Made by a program: the position numbers and the translations under genes. The notes under the pieces were generated by a model. That model had not been told where the DNA came from and ran no database searches. It saw nothing but the letters and a program-made list of their open reading frames with translations. A stretch of 64,000 nucleotides of DNA from Marinoscillum furvescens DSM 4134 (lineage in GTDB: Bacteria > Bacteroidota > Bacteroidia > Cytophagales > Cyclobacteriaceae). Positions 26,897 through 35,176 of the stretch are shown piece by piece; position 1 is the stretch's first letter, and every line of letters begins with the position of its first letter. Location: positions 62,001 through 126,000 of the forward strand of contig NZ_QREG01000018.1 in the NCBI RefSeq assembly GCF_003386095.1, in the 5' to 3' direction.

Positions 26897-28569
26897 TGGC
26901 TACAATCATGAAAATTCTAACGAAACTACGCACTGTTTTTGTCCTCATCTTATCAGTAGGGCTTGGTGCCTGCGAGGACTTTCTCGTGGAGGAGCCTCAA
27001 ACAGAAATTACGGAAGCCAGCTTTTTTGATTCAGAAGAAAATGCGCGCCTGGCGGTAAATGGCATGTATGACGTCCTCGGGTGGGGACAGGTAACCAACA
27101 CCGCGCCTGGATTTTATCATTCCTATGAGTTTTTGATCGGGGATATCTGCTCGGACAATGCCGAAAAAGGCTCTACAGATAGCGATCAGAGTGGTATTCA
27201 GGATTTGAAAGAGTTCAAAGCCTCTGGAAGTACGGGCAATATCATCGGGATGTGGAACATCCACTGGATTGCCATTGGCAGGGCCAATCTGGTACTCAAA
27301 AATCTCAAGGATGCGGCTTTTGATGCGGAAGTGAAAAATGAAATGGAGGGGGAAGCCCGGTTTGTGCGGGCGTATGCCTACTTCTTGCTGGCCCGCATCT
27401 ATGGTGGCCTGCCAATCTTTCGCGAGCCGGTGACTTCAGATCAGATCAACCGCCGGGAGTTTACCAGAGCGCCGCTTTTCAAAGTATACGAATTGATCGA
27501 GGAGGACCTTCGGTTTGCCATGGAGCACCTGCCAGAGAAAGGAGTAAGAGAAATAGGTCGGGCAAACAAAGGTGCAGCGGCGGCTTATTTGGCAAGGGCG
27601 ATCATGTATCAGCTAGGCACGGACAATACCAACCAGCACGAATGGAGTGAAGTGCTCGACCTCACCGATCAGTTCATCAATGGAGCCTTCGGTAGCTATG
27701 CACTTGCCGCCAACTACGCAGAAATCTACGAGCCTGAAGGTGAAAACAATAGTGAGTCGATCTTCGAGATCCAGGCAGTGGATACGGGCACGGATATGGG
27801 AGGCACCGGTAGCATTGGTCCCTCTGTAGGTTCTCAGTGGACTGTTTTTACCAATCCACTTTCACTGGGCGGCTGGGGATTCAATACACCTTCTGCTGAC
27901 TTGGCGGCAAACTATGAGGCCAATGACCCTCGAAGACCCGCAACTGCCTTGGCTGCTGGAGAATATGCCTTTGGGGTGCAGATGATTGCTAGTGAGCGAA
28001 ACAAGACCGGGTATTATTCGCGAAAGGCTATGGCCGATCCTAATGACACGAGCCTTTGGGTCACCCAAAAGGGAAGTGGACAAAATATCCGTCACTTCCG
28101 ATATGCAGACATCCTGCTGATGAATGCAGAAGCGGCATGGCATCAGGGCAATTTCGGTCAGGCGGTGGCCCGATTGACAGAGATAAGAAACCGAGCGAGC
28201 CAAAGCACTTATCCTAAAGGCTGGAACCCTGCAAACCCATCGGGTTACGAGCCTACTGGCTTTGCGCCGCTGGACAACAGTGTCATTCCTGCATCAGGAC
28301 CTGCATTGCTGGACTTTATCTATGCAGAACGCCGCAGGGAGCTGGGTATGGAGCACCTGAGGTTTTGGGACATGGTTCGCACCGGGCAGTTCATGGCGCG
28401 AATGGAATCGCTATATGGTGCCGAAATCGCTCAGGCGGCACTGGATCATAGCATTACTGCCAGTCATCCGGAAGCGGAAGGTCAGGAAATCGTCAATCCT
28501 GTTCCCGTTTTCCCAATTCCCTCCATCGAGACCAACAACTGGAACATCCTACAAAACAGAAATTATTAA
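26896..28569 (+). CDS. SusD-like glycan-binding lipoprotein, PUL 2
   Basis: This 557-residue protein has a lipoprotein signal ending in VGLGAC. SusD-type helices (ASFFDSEENARLAVNGMYDV, ARFVRAYAYFLLARIYGGLP) and a C-terminal RagB/SusD region (RYADILLMNAEAAW, YAERRRELGMEHLRFWDMVR) are visible. The ATG at 26896 overlaps the susC stop by one base; ATG 26908 is a possible alternative. It should form the lid of the SusC transporter and bind mannan fragments. Confidence 0.94.
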   Translation: MATIMKILTKLRTVFVLILSVGLGACEDFLVEEPQTEITEASFFDSEENARLAVNGMYDVLGWGQVTNTAPGFYHSYEFLIGDICSDNAEKGSTDSDQSGIQDLKEFKASGSTGNIIGMWNIHWIAIGRANLVLKNLKDAAFDAEVKNEMEGEARFVRAYAYFLLARIYGGLPIFREPVTSDQINRREFTRAPLFKVYELIEEDLRFAMEHLPEKGVREIGRANKGAAAAYLARAIMYQLGTDNTNQHEWSEVLDLTDQFINGAFGSYALAANYAEIYEPEGENNSESIFEIQAVDTGTDMGGTGSIGPSVGSQWTVFTNPLSLGGWGFNTPSADLAANYEANDPRRPATALAAGEYAFGVQMIASERNKTGYYSRKAMADPNDTSLWVTQKGSGQNIRHFRYADILLMNAEAAWHQGNFGQAVARLTEIRNRASQSTYPKGWNPANPSGYEPTGFAPLDNSVIPASGPALLDFIYAERRRELGMEHLRFWDMVRTGQFMARMESLYGAEIAQAALDHSITASHPEAEGQEIVNPVPVFPIPSIETNNWNILQNRNY

Positions 28570-28594
28570 CAATCAAACCAATTAAAACTAAGAA

Positions 28595-29518
28595 ATGATG
28601 CAACGACTATTCAAACCATTTCAACTGATTTTCGCTCTGGGAGCGATCATGCTGTTGGCTTCTTGTGGCGAAGATGAGCCTAAAAAAGAAGAGGAAATTA
28701 CCTTTGAAACCAACCCCGACGCTTTTTGTGCGGCTAACCCTTTTGATGGGCAATGCTGCTTGCCGAAGTATGACGTGGACTGCTACTGCTCAGAGGGTAC
28801 CAATGCCACCGACGATACCGAAAATTGCTGCCTGTTTAATTACAATCCCACATGCTTCTGCGAAGCAAACCCGGAGGATGCGCAGTGTAGCCAAAACTTT
28901 GGCGTAGACAGTGGCTTGGGTGTGATTTTCGACTTTGAAAACACCGCAGAGCCACCGGCAGATCTCTTCGATCCAGCACAGCTGGCACAATACGATGGGG
29001 ACGGTAGCATCACGGCGATTGAAGGCAACCATTACTATTCGCTGGCGGTAGACCTCTCAGATCCTGACAATCCTGGCTGGTCTGATTTCAAATACTGGCC
29101 ATCTAAAATGGACGATAATCCAGACAATGATGGAGAAGCACAAATTGATCTGAGTGGACTGGCCAATCCCCACCTCAACTTTTGGGTAAACTCTGGACAG
29201 GATTCACTGGCAATCACTGTGGCGTTTAGAGTCAATGACCAGGACTATGACAAAGACTACCTCTTCAAAGCAGGCACTGCAGGCGAGTGGAAGCTATTTA
29301 GCATGGACCTCAGTGATGTGACCTTCCGCACAAACTATGGCGACCCTACCGGGAAAATCAATGAACTGGTACCAGAAATGAAATTTCAGATGCTGAAAGT
29401 GGTATTCAGATCAGCTACGTGGGTTTTTGCTGACCCTGACAATACCCGATACAATGCCAACATCGATGCAATATCGATCACCGATGGCCCTATAGAGCAA
29501 CTGCCCTGGGTGAAATAG
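28595..29518 (+). CDS. Cysteine-rich surface lipoprotein with putative carbohydrate-binding domain (SusE/F position)
   Basis: This 307-residue protein has a lipobox MLLASC. Residues about 48-105 carry ten cysteines in the spacing C-X8-CC-X7-C-X-C-X12-CC-X7-C-X-C-X8-C. The flanking words FCAANPFDGQC and FCEANPEDAQC repeat each other, so this looks like an internal duplication. From about residue 110 a beta-sandwich-like domain with Trp/Tyr-rich text (GWSDFKYWPSK, LNFWVNSGQDS, WKLFSMDLSDV) resembles carbohydrate-binding modules. The position after susD is where surface glycan-binding proteins are encoded. I do not recognise the cysteine module. It is probably disulfide-rich and may act as a rigid stalk, or it might bind metal. 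Confidence 0.75.
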   Translation: MMQRLFKPFQLIFALGAIMLLASCGEDEPKKEEEITFETNPDAFCAANPFDGQCCLPKYDVDCYCSEGTNATDDTENCCLFNYNPTCFCEANPEDAQCSQNFGVDSGLGVIFDFENTAEPPADLFDPAQLAQYDGDGSITAIEGNHYYSLAVDLSDPDNPGWSDFKYWPSKMDDNPDNDGEAQIDLSGLANPHLNFWVNSGQDSLAITVAFRVNDQDYDKDYLFKAGTAGEWKLFSMDLSDVTFRTNYGDPTGKINELVPEMKFQMLKVVFRSATWVFADPDNTRYNANIDAISITDGPIEQLPWVK

Positions 29519-29550
29519 CAAAAGCGAAATACTTAAATCTGACTTTTACC

Positions 29551-29584
29551 AGGAAGAGCCCGCCTATGCAGGCGGACTCTTCCT
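29551..29584 (+). terminator. Hairpin between the cysteine-rich lipoprotein and GH26 genes
   Basis: The arms AGGAAGAG-C-CCGCCT and AGGCGG-A-CTCTTCCT pair with one internal mismatch around a 4-nt loop. There is no clear T-run, so it may be an attenuator or a processing site that sets the level of the downstream enzymes relative to susCD. Confidence 0.6.
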
Positions 29585-29606
29585 AATCCTTCTTAAAGAA
29601 TCCAAT

Positions 29607-30731
29607 ATGCTTCCAAAGACCATTGCGTTACTGCTTTTTGGTTTTATCCTATACGGCGTGAGTGCCCAGCCTGTGCTTTCAGACCCTCAGGCACATCCTC
29701 GTGCAGCACAGCTGTATGATTTTCTTGGCCGTAGTGCTTCGCAAGGGATACTTTTCGGTCATCAGGATGATCTCTCCTACGGGGTAGACTGGTGGGATGT
29801 ACCCGGCCGATCGGATGTGAAAGATGCGGTGGGATCCTATCCAGCTGTTTTTGGTTGGGATGTAGGCGTGATTACCTCGAAGCGAAATATTGATTCAGTA
29901 CTTTTCAAATCCATGCTAAAAGGCATTCACCGGGTATACAAGATGGGAGGTATCAATACCATCTCCTGGCACATGGTCAACCCCGAAAACGGAGCCTCTT
30001 CCTGGGATAAATCGCACAGCGTGCCGGCCTTGCTGCCAGGTGGAAAAGCCCATCAAACGTATCTCGATCGCCTGGATCGATTCGCAGATTTTATCGGGGC
30101 ATGTCAGGTGTTTCCCTTTCAAAAAATACCTATTGTGTTTAGGCCATTCCATGAGCACAATGGAGATTGGTTTTGGTGGGGAAAAGGCAACTGCACCGAA
30201 CAGGAATACATTGACCTCTGGAGGTTTACCGTGGATTACCTGAGAAATGAGAAAAACTTACATCAGCTCATCTATGCCTTTTCTCCTGATCGCAGCAGGC
30301 TGCAGCTGGACGATTTTGACCAGGCATACTTGTATGGATATCCCGGTGATGACTATGTGGACATCCTCGGTTTAGACGACTACTGGGACGTGGGCAAAAG
30401 CCAAAATAAGGTCAGTGACTCTACCCAGCATCTACACCTCACAGCTTCTTTACAGCAGCTAGGAAACCTGGCGCGATCCAAACAAAAAATAGCGGCTTTA
30501 ACCGAAACGGGTTTGGATGGACTTGCCAAAGAAGCCTGGTACACACAATGGCTGCTAGAGCCCATGCAAGCCGCTGAGGCAAATATCGCCTGGGTGCTGG
30601 TATGGCGCAACAGCACCAAAAAGCATCACTACGTGCCTTATGAGGGGCACCCCGCATTTTCAGATTTTCGAGCCTTCGAAGCACACTCCGCCACACTCTT
30701 CCTTCGCGATATTACCAACCCTTACAAATAA
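29607..30731 (+). CDS. GH26 beta-mannanase, secreted or periplasmic
   Basis: This 374-residue protein is essentially a single GH26 barrel behind a signal peptide (LFGFILYGVSAQ). LFGHQDDLSYG and DVKDAVGSYPAVFGWD are family landmarks. The acid/base Glu is residue 183 (RPFHEHNGDWFWWG) and the nucleophile Glu residue 300 (AALTETGLDG). There is no sorting domain, unlike the GH26 at 21694, so it is probably the periplasmic or differently anchored partner that shortens imported manno-oligosaccharides. The GH5 gene starts 4 nt after its stop. Confidence 0.92.
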   Translation: MLPKTIALLLFGFILYGVSAQPVLSDPQAHPRAAQLYDFLGRSASQGILFGHQDDLSYGVDWWDVPGRSDVKDAVGSYPAVFGWDVGVITSKRNIDSVLFKSMLKGIHRVYKMGGINTISWHMVNPENGASSWDKSHSVPALLPGGKAHQTYLDRLDRFADFIGACQVFPFQKIPIVFRPFHEHNGDWFWWGKGNCTEQEYIDLWRFTVDYLRNEKNLHQLIYAFSPDRSRLQLDDFDQAYLYGYPGDDYVDILGLDDYWDVGKSQNKVSDSTQHLHLTASLQQLGNLARSKQKIAALTETGLDGLAKEAWYTQWLLEPMQAAEANIAWVLVWRNSTKKHHYVPYEGHPAFSDFRAFEAHSATLFLRDITNPYK

Positions 30732-30735
30732 TGTT

Positions 30736-33354
30736 ATGAAGCCATTTATCCTAAGCCTGCTTACCTTCTTTTCATACTACGCGCATGCGCAAAACAGTGC
30801 GCCACAAGCTGTATCTATACCGGATACGGTTGTTATGCTGACCCTGCCAACCGACTTTATTTTGTCTGCAAATGGAAGTAGCGACCCTGATGGGGACGAG
30901 CTTACCTATCACTGGGTAGTGGCCGGCGATACGGTGGCCAATGAGGCTACCCATACGCTTCAGCTTGCCGTAAACGAAACGGATATAAGGCTGATTGTCA
31001 CAGACCCGGCGGGACTTAAGGATACGGAGGATTTTACAGTTTTTGTAGGTCACCCAACCAATCATGGGCTCAATAGGATCACCTTTCGAGGAAATCAATC
31101 CCTTTTCGCATCGGGGATGAACATTGCCTGGCACCGCTTTGCCAACGACCTCACCGTATTCGATGCGGAGGCTGAGCGCTACTACCGCGAGCTTATGGAC
31201 TCCATAGCGAGCAATGGAGGCAACAGCCTGCGCTGGTGGCTGCATACCAATGGAGCCAAAAACCCACAAGTAGATACCAGTGGTTTCGTCACCGGAATTG
31301 AGGAGGCTACTATCCAAAACATGAAGCTTGTGCTGGATCTGGCTTATGAATATAACCTAATGATCAGCATGTGCTTGTGGTCATTTGATATGCTGCAAAA
31401 CAACCAGCAACAAGATCCGGAGCGCATGAAAAAGCTATTGGAGCGTGAAGAGAATGTTCAGTCCTATGTGGACAATGCGCTGATACCCATCCTTCGAAGG
31501 CTGGGGGATCATCCGGCCGTGATGACCTGGGAGATTTTCAATGAGCCAGAAGGTATGACGTCCAACTTTGGGTGGAGCAGCGCTGGGAGGGTGTCAATGG
31601 AAGTCATTCAGCGATTTGTCAACAAATGTACCGGAGCTATCCACCGAGAGGTTCCTGGTGCGCAGGTATCTAATGGTAGCTGGTCCTTCAAGGCCAGCTC
31701 AGATGTGGGGCCGGGGTTTAAAAACTACTACAGTGACGAACGACTCATCGCCGCAGGTGGCGACCCAGATGGAACGCTCGATTTTTATCAGGTGCACTAC
31801 TACCCACACCACTTTGGCAATGATCACTCACCCTTTCATCGTCCGGCAGACTACTGGGGTCTGGACAAGCCAATCGTGATCGGAGAATTTCCTGCAGATA
31901 CTATCGCTGGAAAAGCAAAACCGCGCTATAGCATCGAGGAGGCATATGAGTTGGCAGTTGCGTATGGCTATGCGGGCATTCTCAGCTGGTCCTGGAGTTC
32001 CACTTCGGATTTCAACAAAGACTTTTCGGCGCATACCGCTGCTGGTCTGCGGGCCGCAGCCAGTATGATACCCGAAGCGCTCCGAATTGATAATTCAGGA
32101 GCACCGCTGAACAAAACGCCATGGGTCGTGCAACAGGCTGCACCTTTCAGGTCTTACCTGGAAAACTTGCCTACAGAGGTGAGCTATTTGGACGTGAATA
32201 GCCTGTTTGCGGATGACCAGTCTGAGCCCTTGCGCTTTCAGGTGAGCGCTGGCGACAATTGGGTCACACCGACCATACAGGACGGGCAATTGCAATTGAC
32301 TTTTACCAATCCACCTGCTGCTACAGCACAGCTACAGCTCAAAGCCTACGACACAGCCGACTGGTATGCGGAGACGGGTGCGGTAGTGATGCTCGCGAGT
32401 GAAAAAGAAGCTGGAAATAATTTGGCCCATTTTAAGTCAATCACAGCGAGTAGCCAGTCTGCAGGTGCTTTTGCCGAGTATGCTAATGATGGAGACCCTC
32501 AGACGCGCTGGCAAAGCGACTATGGGACCGAGCAATCCCTTCAGGTGGATCTGGGAGCAACTACAATATTTAATTTTCTGTCGATCGATTGGGGGCCGAA
32601 ATATGCCAAAACCTACGAAGTGCAGGTCAGTAGCGACGGTGAACAATGGTCTACTTTGGAGTCTGTAGCATCATCTGTAGGTCGCCCAAAGGTCTTGGCA
32701 TTTGATGAAACCAAAACGGCTCGCTATGTGCGGCTGCTGATGACTGATGGCAACCACAACGGCAACTATCAGGTAGATGAAATTTCGGTAGAGTACTGGG
32801 AGTCCAATGAAGCACCTACAGTGCTTACCGCTATTGAGGACTACAGCGTGAAAGTAGGGCAAACCAAAACCATCAATAATTATGTGCGCTACAATGAAGT
32901 TTTTGCTGACAAGGAGCATCCCGATTTGCTGACATACGGCATTACCAATTCAAATGAGTCCCTCGTATCAGTGGTGCCGAGTTTGGGCAATGTTGGGATT
33001 AGATTTTTATTTAGTGAGGGAGCGGTAGGAGATGCTACCATTACGCTGGCAGCTCAGGACCCTTTTGGAGCTACTGCTGAGGTGTCCTTTCAGGTTTCCG
33101 TCACGGAGCAAGTGCTGATGGCTTATCAGCCGAAAGCGCAACTCCTGGCACCGAATCCAACCGGCAACTGGCTAACGATATTGGAGCCAGGGTTTGAATG
33201 GATGGAGGTTTACGATTTGCAAGGGAATCAGCTGCTTAGGACCAAGGTGCTAATCGGCAATATGCAGTTGCCAGACTGGCCTGAAGGAGTTTATGTGGTG
33301 AGATTGTACGGGGAGCAGGTTTCAGAAACCAAATTGATCATCAATCATGAGTAA
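30736..33354 (+). CDS. Multidomain GH5-like beta-mannanase with F5/8-type C domain and T9SS sorting domain
   Basis: The start is set at ATG 30736, which gives a signal peptide ending YYAHAQ; an upstream in-frame extension would overlap GH26. The protein is 872 residues. A PKD/cadherin-like domain at about 20-105 precedes a clan GH-A barrel at about 115-440. The acid/base Glu is residue 270 (EIFNEPEGM) and the nucleophile Glu residue 384 (VIGEFPAD). A discoidin/F5-8 type C (CBM32-like) domain lies at about 560-690 (DPQTRWQSDYG, YVRLLMTDG), then an Ig-like domain and a T9SS domain at about 795-872 (LLAPNPTGNWLTI). It probably cuts mannan at the cell surface. Its stop overlaps the sulfatase start by 8 nt. 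Confidence 0.85.
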   Translation: MKPFILSLLTFFSYYAHAQNSAPQAVSIPDTVVMLTLPTDFILSANGSSDPDGDELTYHWVVAGDTVANEATHTLQLAVNETDIRLIVTDPAGLKDTEDFTVFVGHPTNHGLNRITFRGNQSLFASGMNIAWHRFANDLTVFDAEAERYYRELMDSIASNGGNSLRWWLHTNGAKNPQVDTSGFVTGIEEATIQNMKLVLDLAYEYNLMISMCLWSFDMLQNNQQQDPERMKKLLEREENVQSYVDNALIPILRRLGDHPAVMTWEIFNEPEGMTSNFGWSSAGRVSMEVIQRFVNKCTGAIHREVPGAQVSNGSWSFKASSDVGPGFKNYYSDERLIAAGGDPDGTLDFYQVHYYPHHFGNDHSPFHRPADYWGLDKPIVIGEFPADTIAGKAKPRYSIEEAYELAVAYGYAGILSWSWSSTSDFNKDFSAHTAAGLRAAASMIPEALRIDNSGAPLNKTPWVVQQAAPFRSYLENLPTEVSYLDVNSLFADDQSEPLRFQVSAGDNWVTPTIQDGQLQLTFTNPPAATAQLQLKAYDTADWYAETGAVVMLASEKEAGNNLAHFKSITASSQSAGAFAEYANDGDPQTRWQSDYGTEQSLQVDLGATTIFNFLSIDWGPKYAKTYEVQVSSDGEQWSTLESVASSVGRPKVLAFDETKTARYVRLLMTDGNHNGNYQVDEISVEYWESNEAPTVLTAIEDYSVKVGQTKTINNYVRYNEVFADKEHPDLLTYGITNSNESLVSVVPSLGNVGIRFLFSEGAVGDATITLAAQDPFGATAEVSFQVSVTEQVLMAYQPKAQLLAPNPTGNWLTILEPGFEWMEVYDLQGNQLLRTKVLIGNMQLPDWPEGVYVVRLYGEQVSETKLIINHE

Positions 33355-35047
33355 GTGGCTGGCACTTTGGGCGATTATTGGCTTTTTTGCCTGTCAAGGT
33401 CCCAAAGAGCCTCCAAACATCCTGTTGATTGTTACCGATGATCAGGGCTGGGGCGATGCAGGTTTTCATGGCAATGAAGTGCTCAAAACCCCAGTACTAG
33501 ACTCTCTGGCCCGGAATTCATTGATTTTTGATCGGTTTTATGTGTCACCGGTCTGTGCACCCACTCGGGCTAGCTTACTTACAGGTCGATACCACCTGGC
33601 GACAGGCACCAGCTGGGTGACTCATCGCCGGGAGGTGATGAGCAGTGAGGAGGTAACCATCGCGGAGCTTTTACAGCCAGTGGGTTATCGCAGTGGGTTG
33701 TTTGGCAAATGGCACAATGGCAAACAGTTTCCTCACGATCCGGTTGGGCAGGGTTTTCAGGATTTTGTAGGATTCACCGACGGTCATGCTAACAATTACT
33801 TCGATCCTGTACTTCAGGTAGGGCATGAGCTGCAGGCTTTTGAAGGCTATATGCCGGATATCCTCACCGATAAGGCGATCAAATTTATGGCGGCTGATGA
33901 TCCGTTTTTTTGTTATGTATCCTACAATACTCCGCACTCGCCCTTTCAGGTTCCTAATGAGTATTTTGACACCTACAAGGCAATGGGGCTGGATGATCGG
34001 CTGGCTTGTATTTATGGCATGGTGGCCAATATCGATCAAAATATCGGACGGCTGCTGGCTGCACTGGAGGCTTCTGGAAAGGCGGAAAATACGTTGATCA
34101 TCTTCATGACCGACAATGGTCCTAACGGGTACCGCTACAATGGTCCGTGGAAAGGCATCAAATCACATGTAGACGAAGGGGGCGTACATGTCCCTTTTCT
34201 GATGCATTTTAGCGGCAAAGGATGGAACACTGGTGAGCATATTGCCTACCTGGCCGCACATATCGATATCCTCCCAACAATTGCCGAAGTGGTAGGAGCC
34301 GCAGTGCCTGATAGTTTGGGTATTCATGGAGAGTCTTTAGTGGGTGTAATGGCAGGCAAAACCAAAAAACGTTTATTTTTTACCCACCAGGTTGTGCGAA
34401 AAATGGATACCATTCCTGGTGCGGTGAGATCTGACAGTATGGTGCTCACGCTGAAAGCCGATACGGCACTTTATGATTTAAAAAACGATCCTTCGCAGCA
34501 GGTGAATTTGGCGGAAACATGGCCCGAGGTAAGGCGGTCCTTTGCGTCCGAATATCAGCATTGGTTTGAACAGGTAACAAGTGAGGGCATCGTGCCACCA
34601 CCCATCGAGGTGGGACATCCTGTGCGGCGTATCATTTTGCCGGCACCAGATGCAAGTGCTTTTGCGGGCGTTCGATTTTCGGGTGGTGAAGGTTGGGCCA
34701 ATGATTTCTTTGTTCAGGAGGATTCAGGAGCATGGATGTCCTGGGACATTTTGGTGAAAAACCCATCAGCGTATCGATTGCGAATGGCCTATTCCAGTCC
34801 GCAACCCACAAGTGTGGAGGTGCGAATAGGTAAGCGGAAGCACACCTTGAAAGTACCTCCTGCAGAGAAGGTCATGATTCCGAGTCCAGACCGGGTACCC
34901 CGCGGAGAAGTTTATGCTTTCCACTGGGGGGAGGCGATCCTACCGTCCATTCATTTTAGCCCCTCCGATGAGGAACTTACCGTGCATCTGGTAGGAGCTG
35001 TTGCTGGATGGGAGTTGAAAAAACTGACCCTGGAGCGTTTAGAATAA
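33347..35047 (+). CDS. Family S1 sulfatase (formylglycine-dependent), lipoprotein
   Basis: This 566-residue protein has a lipobox GFFAC. The metal-binding start of the sulfatase fold is ILLIVTDDQGWGDAGF. The maturation motif CAPTRASLLTGR has its Cys at residue 70, which must be converted to formylglycine by a maturase encoded elsewhere. Later hallmarks are FGKWHNGK, MTDNGPNGYRYNGPWKGIK and a C-terminal beta domain from about 425. It hydrolyses a sulfate ester, probably on the PUL 2 glycan. The 8-nt overlap with the GH5 gene shows tight coupling, which suggests that the natural substrate is a sulfated mannan-type polysaccharide. Confidence 0.9.
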   Translation: MSKWLALWAIIGFFACQGPKEPPNILLIVTDDQGWGDAGFHGNEVLKTPVLDSLARNSLIFDRFYVSPVCAPTRASLLTGRYHLATGTSWVTHRREVMSSEEVTIAELLQPVGYRSGLFGKWHNGKQFPHDPVGQGFQDFVGFTDGHANNYFDPVLQVGHELQAFEGYMPDILTDKAIKFMAADDPFFCYVSYNTPHSPFQVPNEYFDTYKAMGLDDRLACIYGMVANIDQNIGRLLAALEASGKAENTLIIFMTDNGPNGYRYNGPWKGIKSHVDEGGVHVPFLMHFSGKGWNTGEHIAYLAAHIDILPTIAEVVGAAVPDSLGIHGESLVGVMAGKTKKRLFFTHQVVRKMDTIPGAVRSDSMVLTLKADTALYDLKNDPSQQVNLAETWPEVRRSFASEYQHWFEQVTSEGIVPPPIEVGHPVRRIILPAPDASAFAGVRFSGGEGWANDFFVQEDSGAWMSWDILVKNPSAYRLRMAYSSPQPTSVEVRIGKRKHTLKVPPAEKVMIPSPDRVPRGEVYAFHWGEAILPSIHFSPSDEELTVHLVGAVAGWELKKLTLERLE

Positions 35048-35176
35048 CCACAGTAGCTAAATGCCCTTGAAGAGTCAACATCAAACCATCAAATGACGAG
35101 CCAATGAATCACGTATTTGACTTGTTGACGTTATTCGGCAGGAGGTATTTAGCGTCATCTTAGTATAATTGAGGAT

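Noticed and set aside
30640-30735. In-frame upstream start of the GH5 gene
   Set aside because: It overlaps the GH26 coding end and places 32 non-signal residues before a clear signal peptide.
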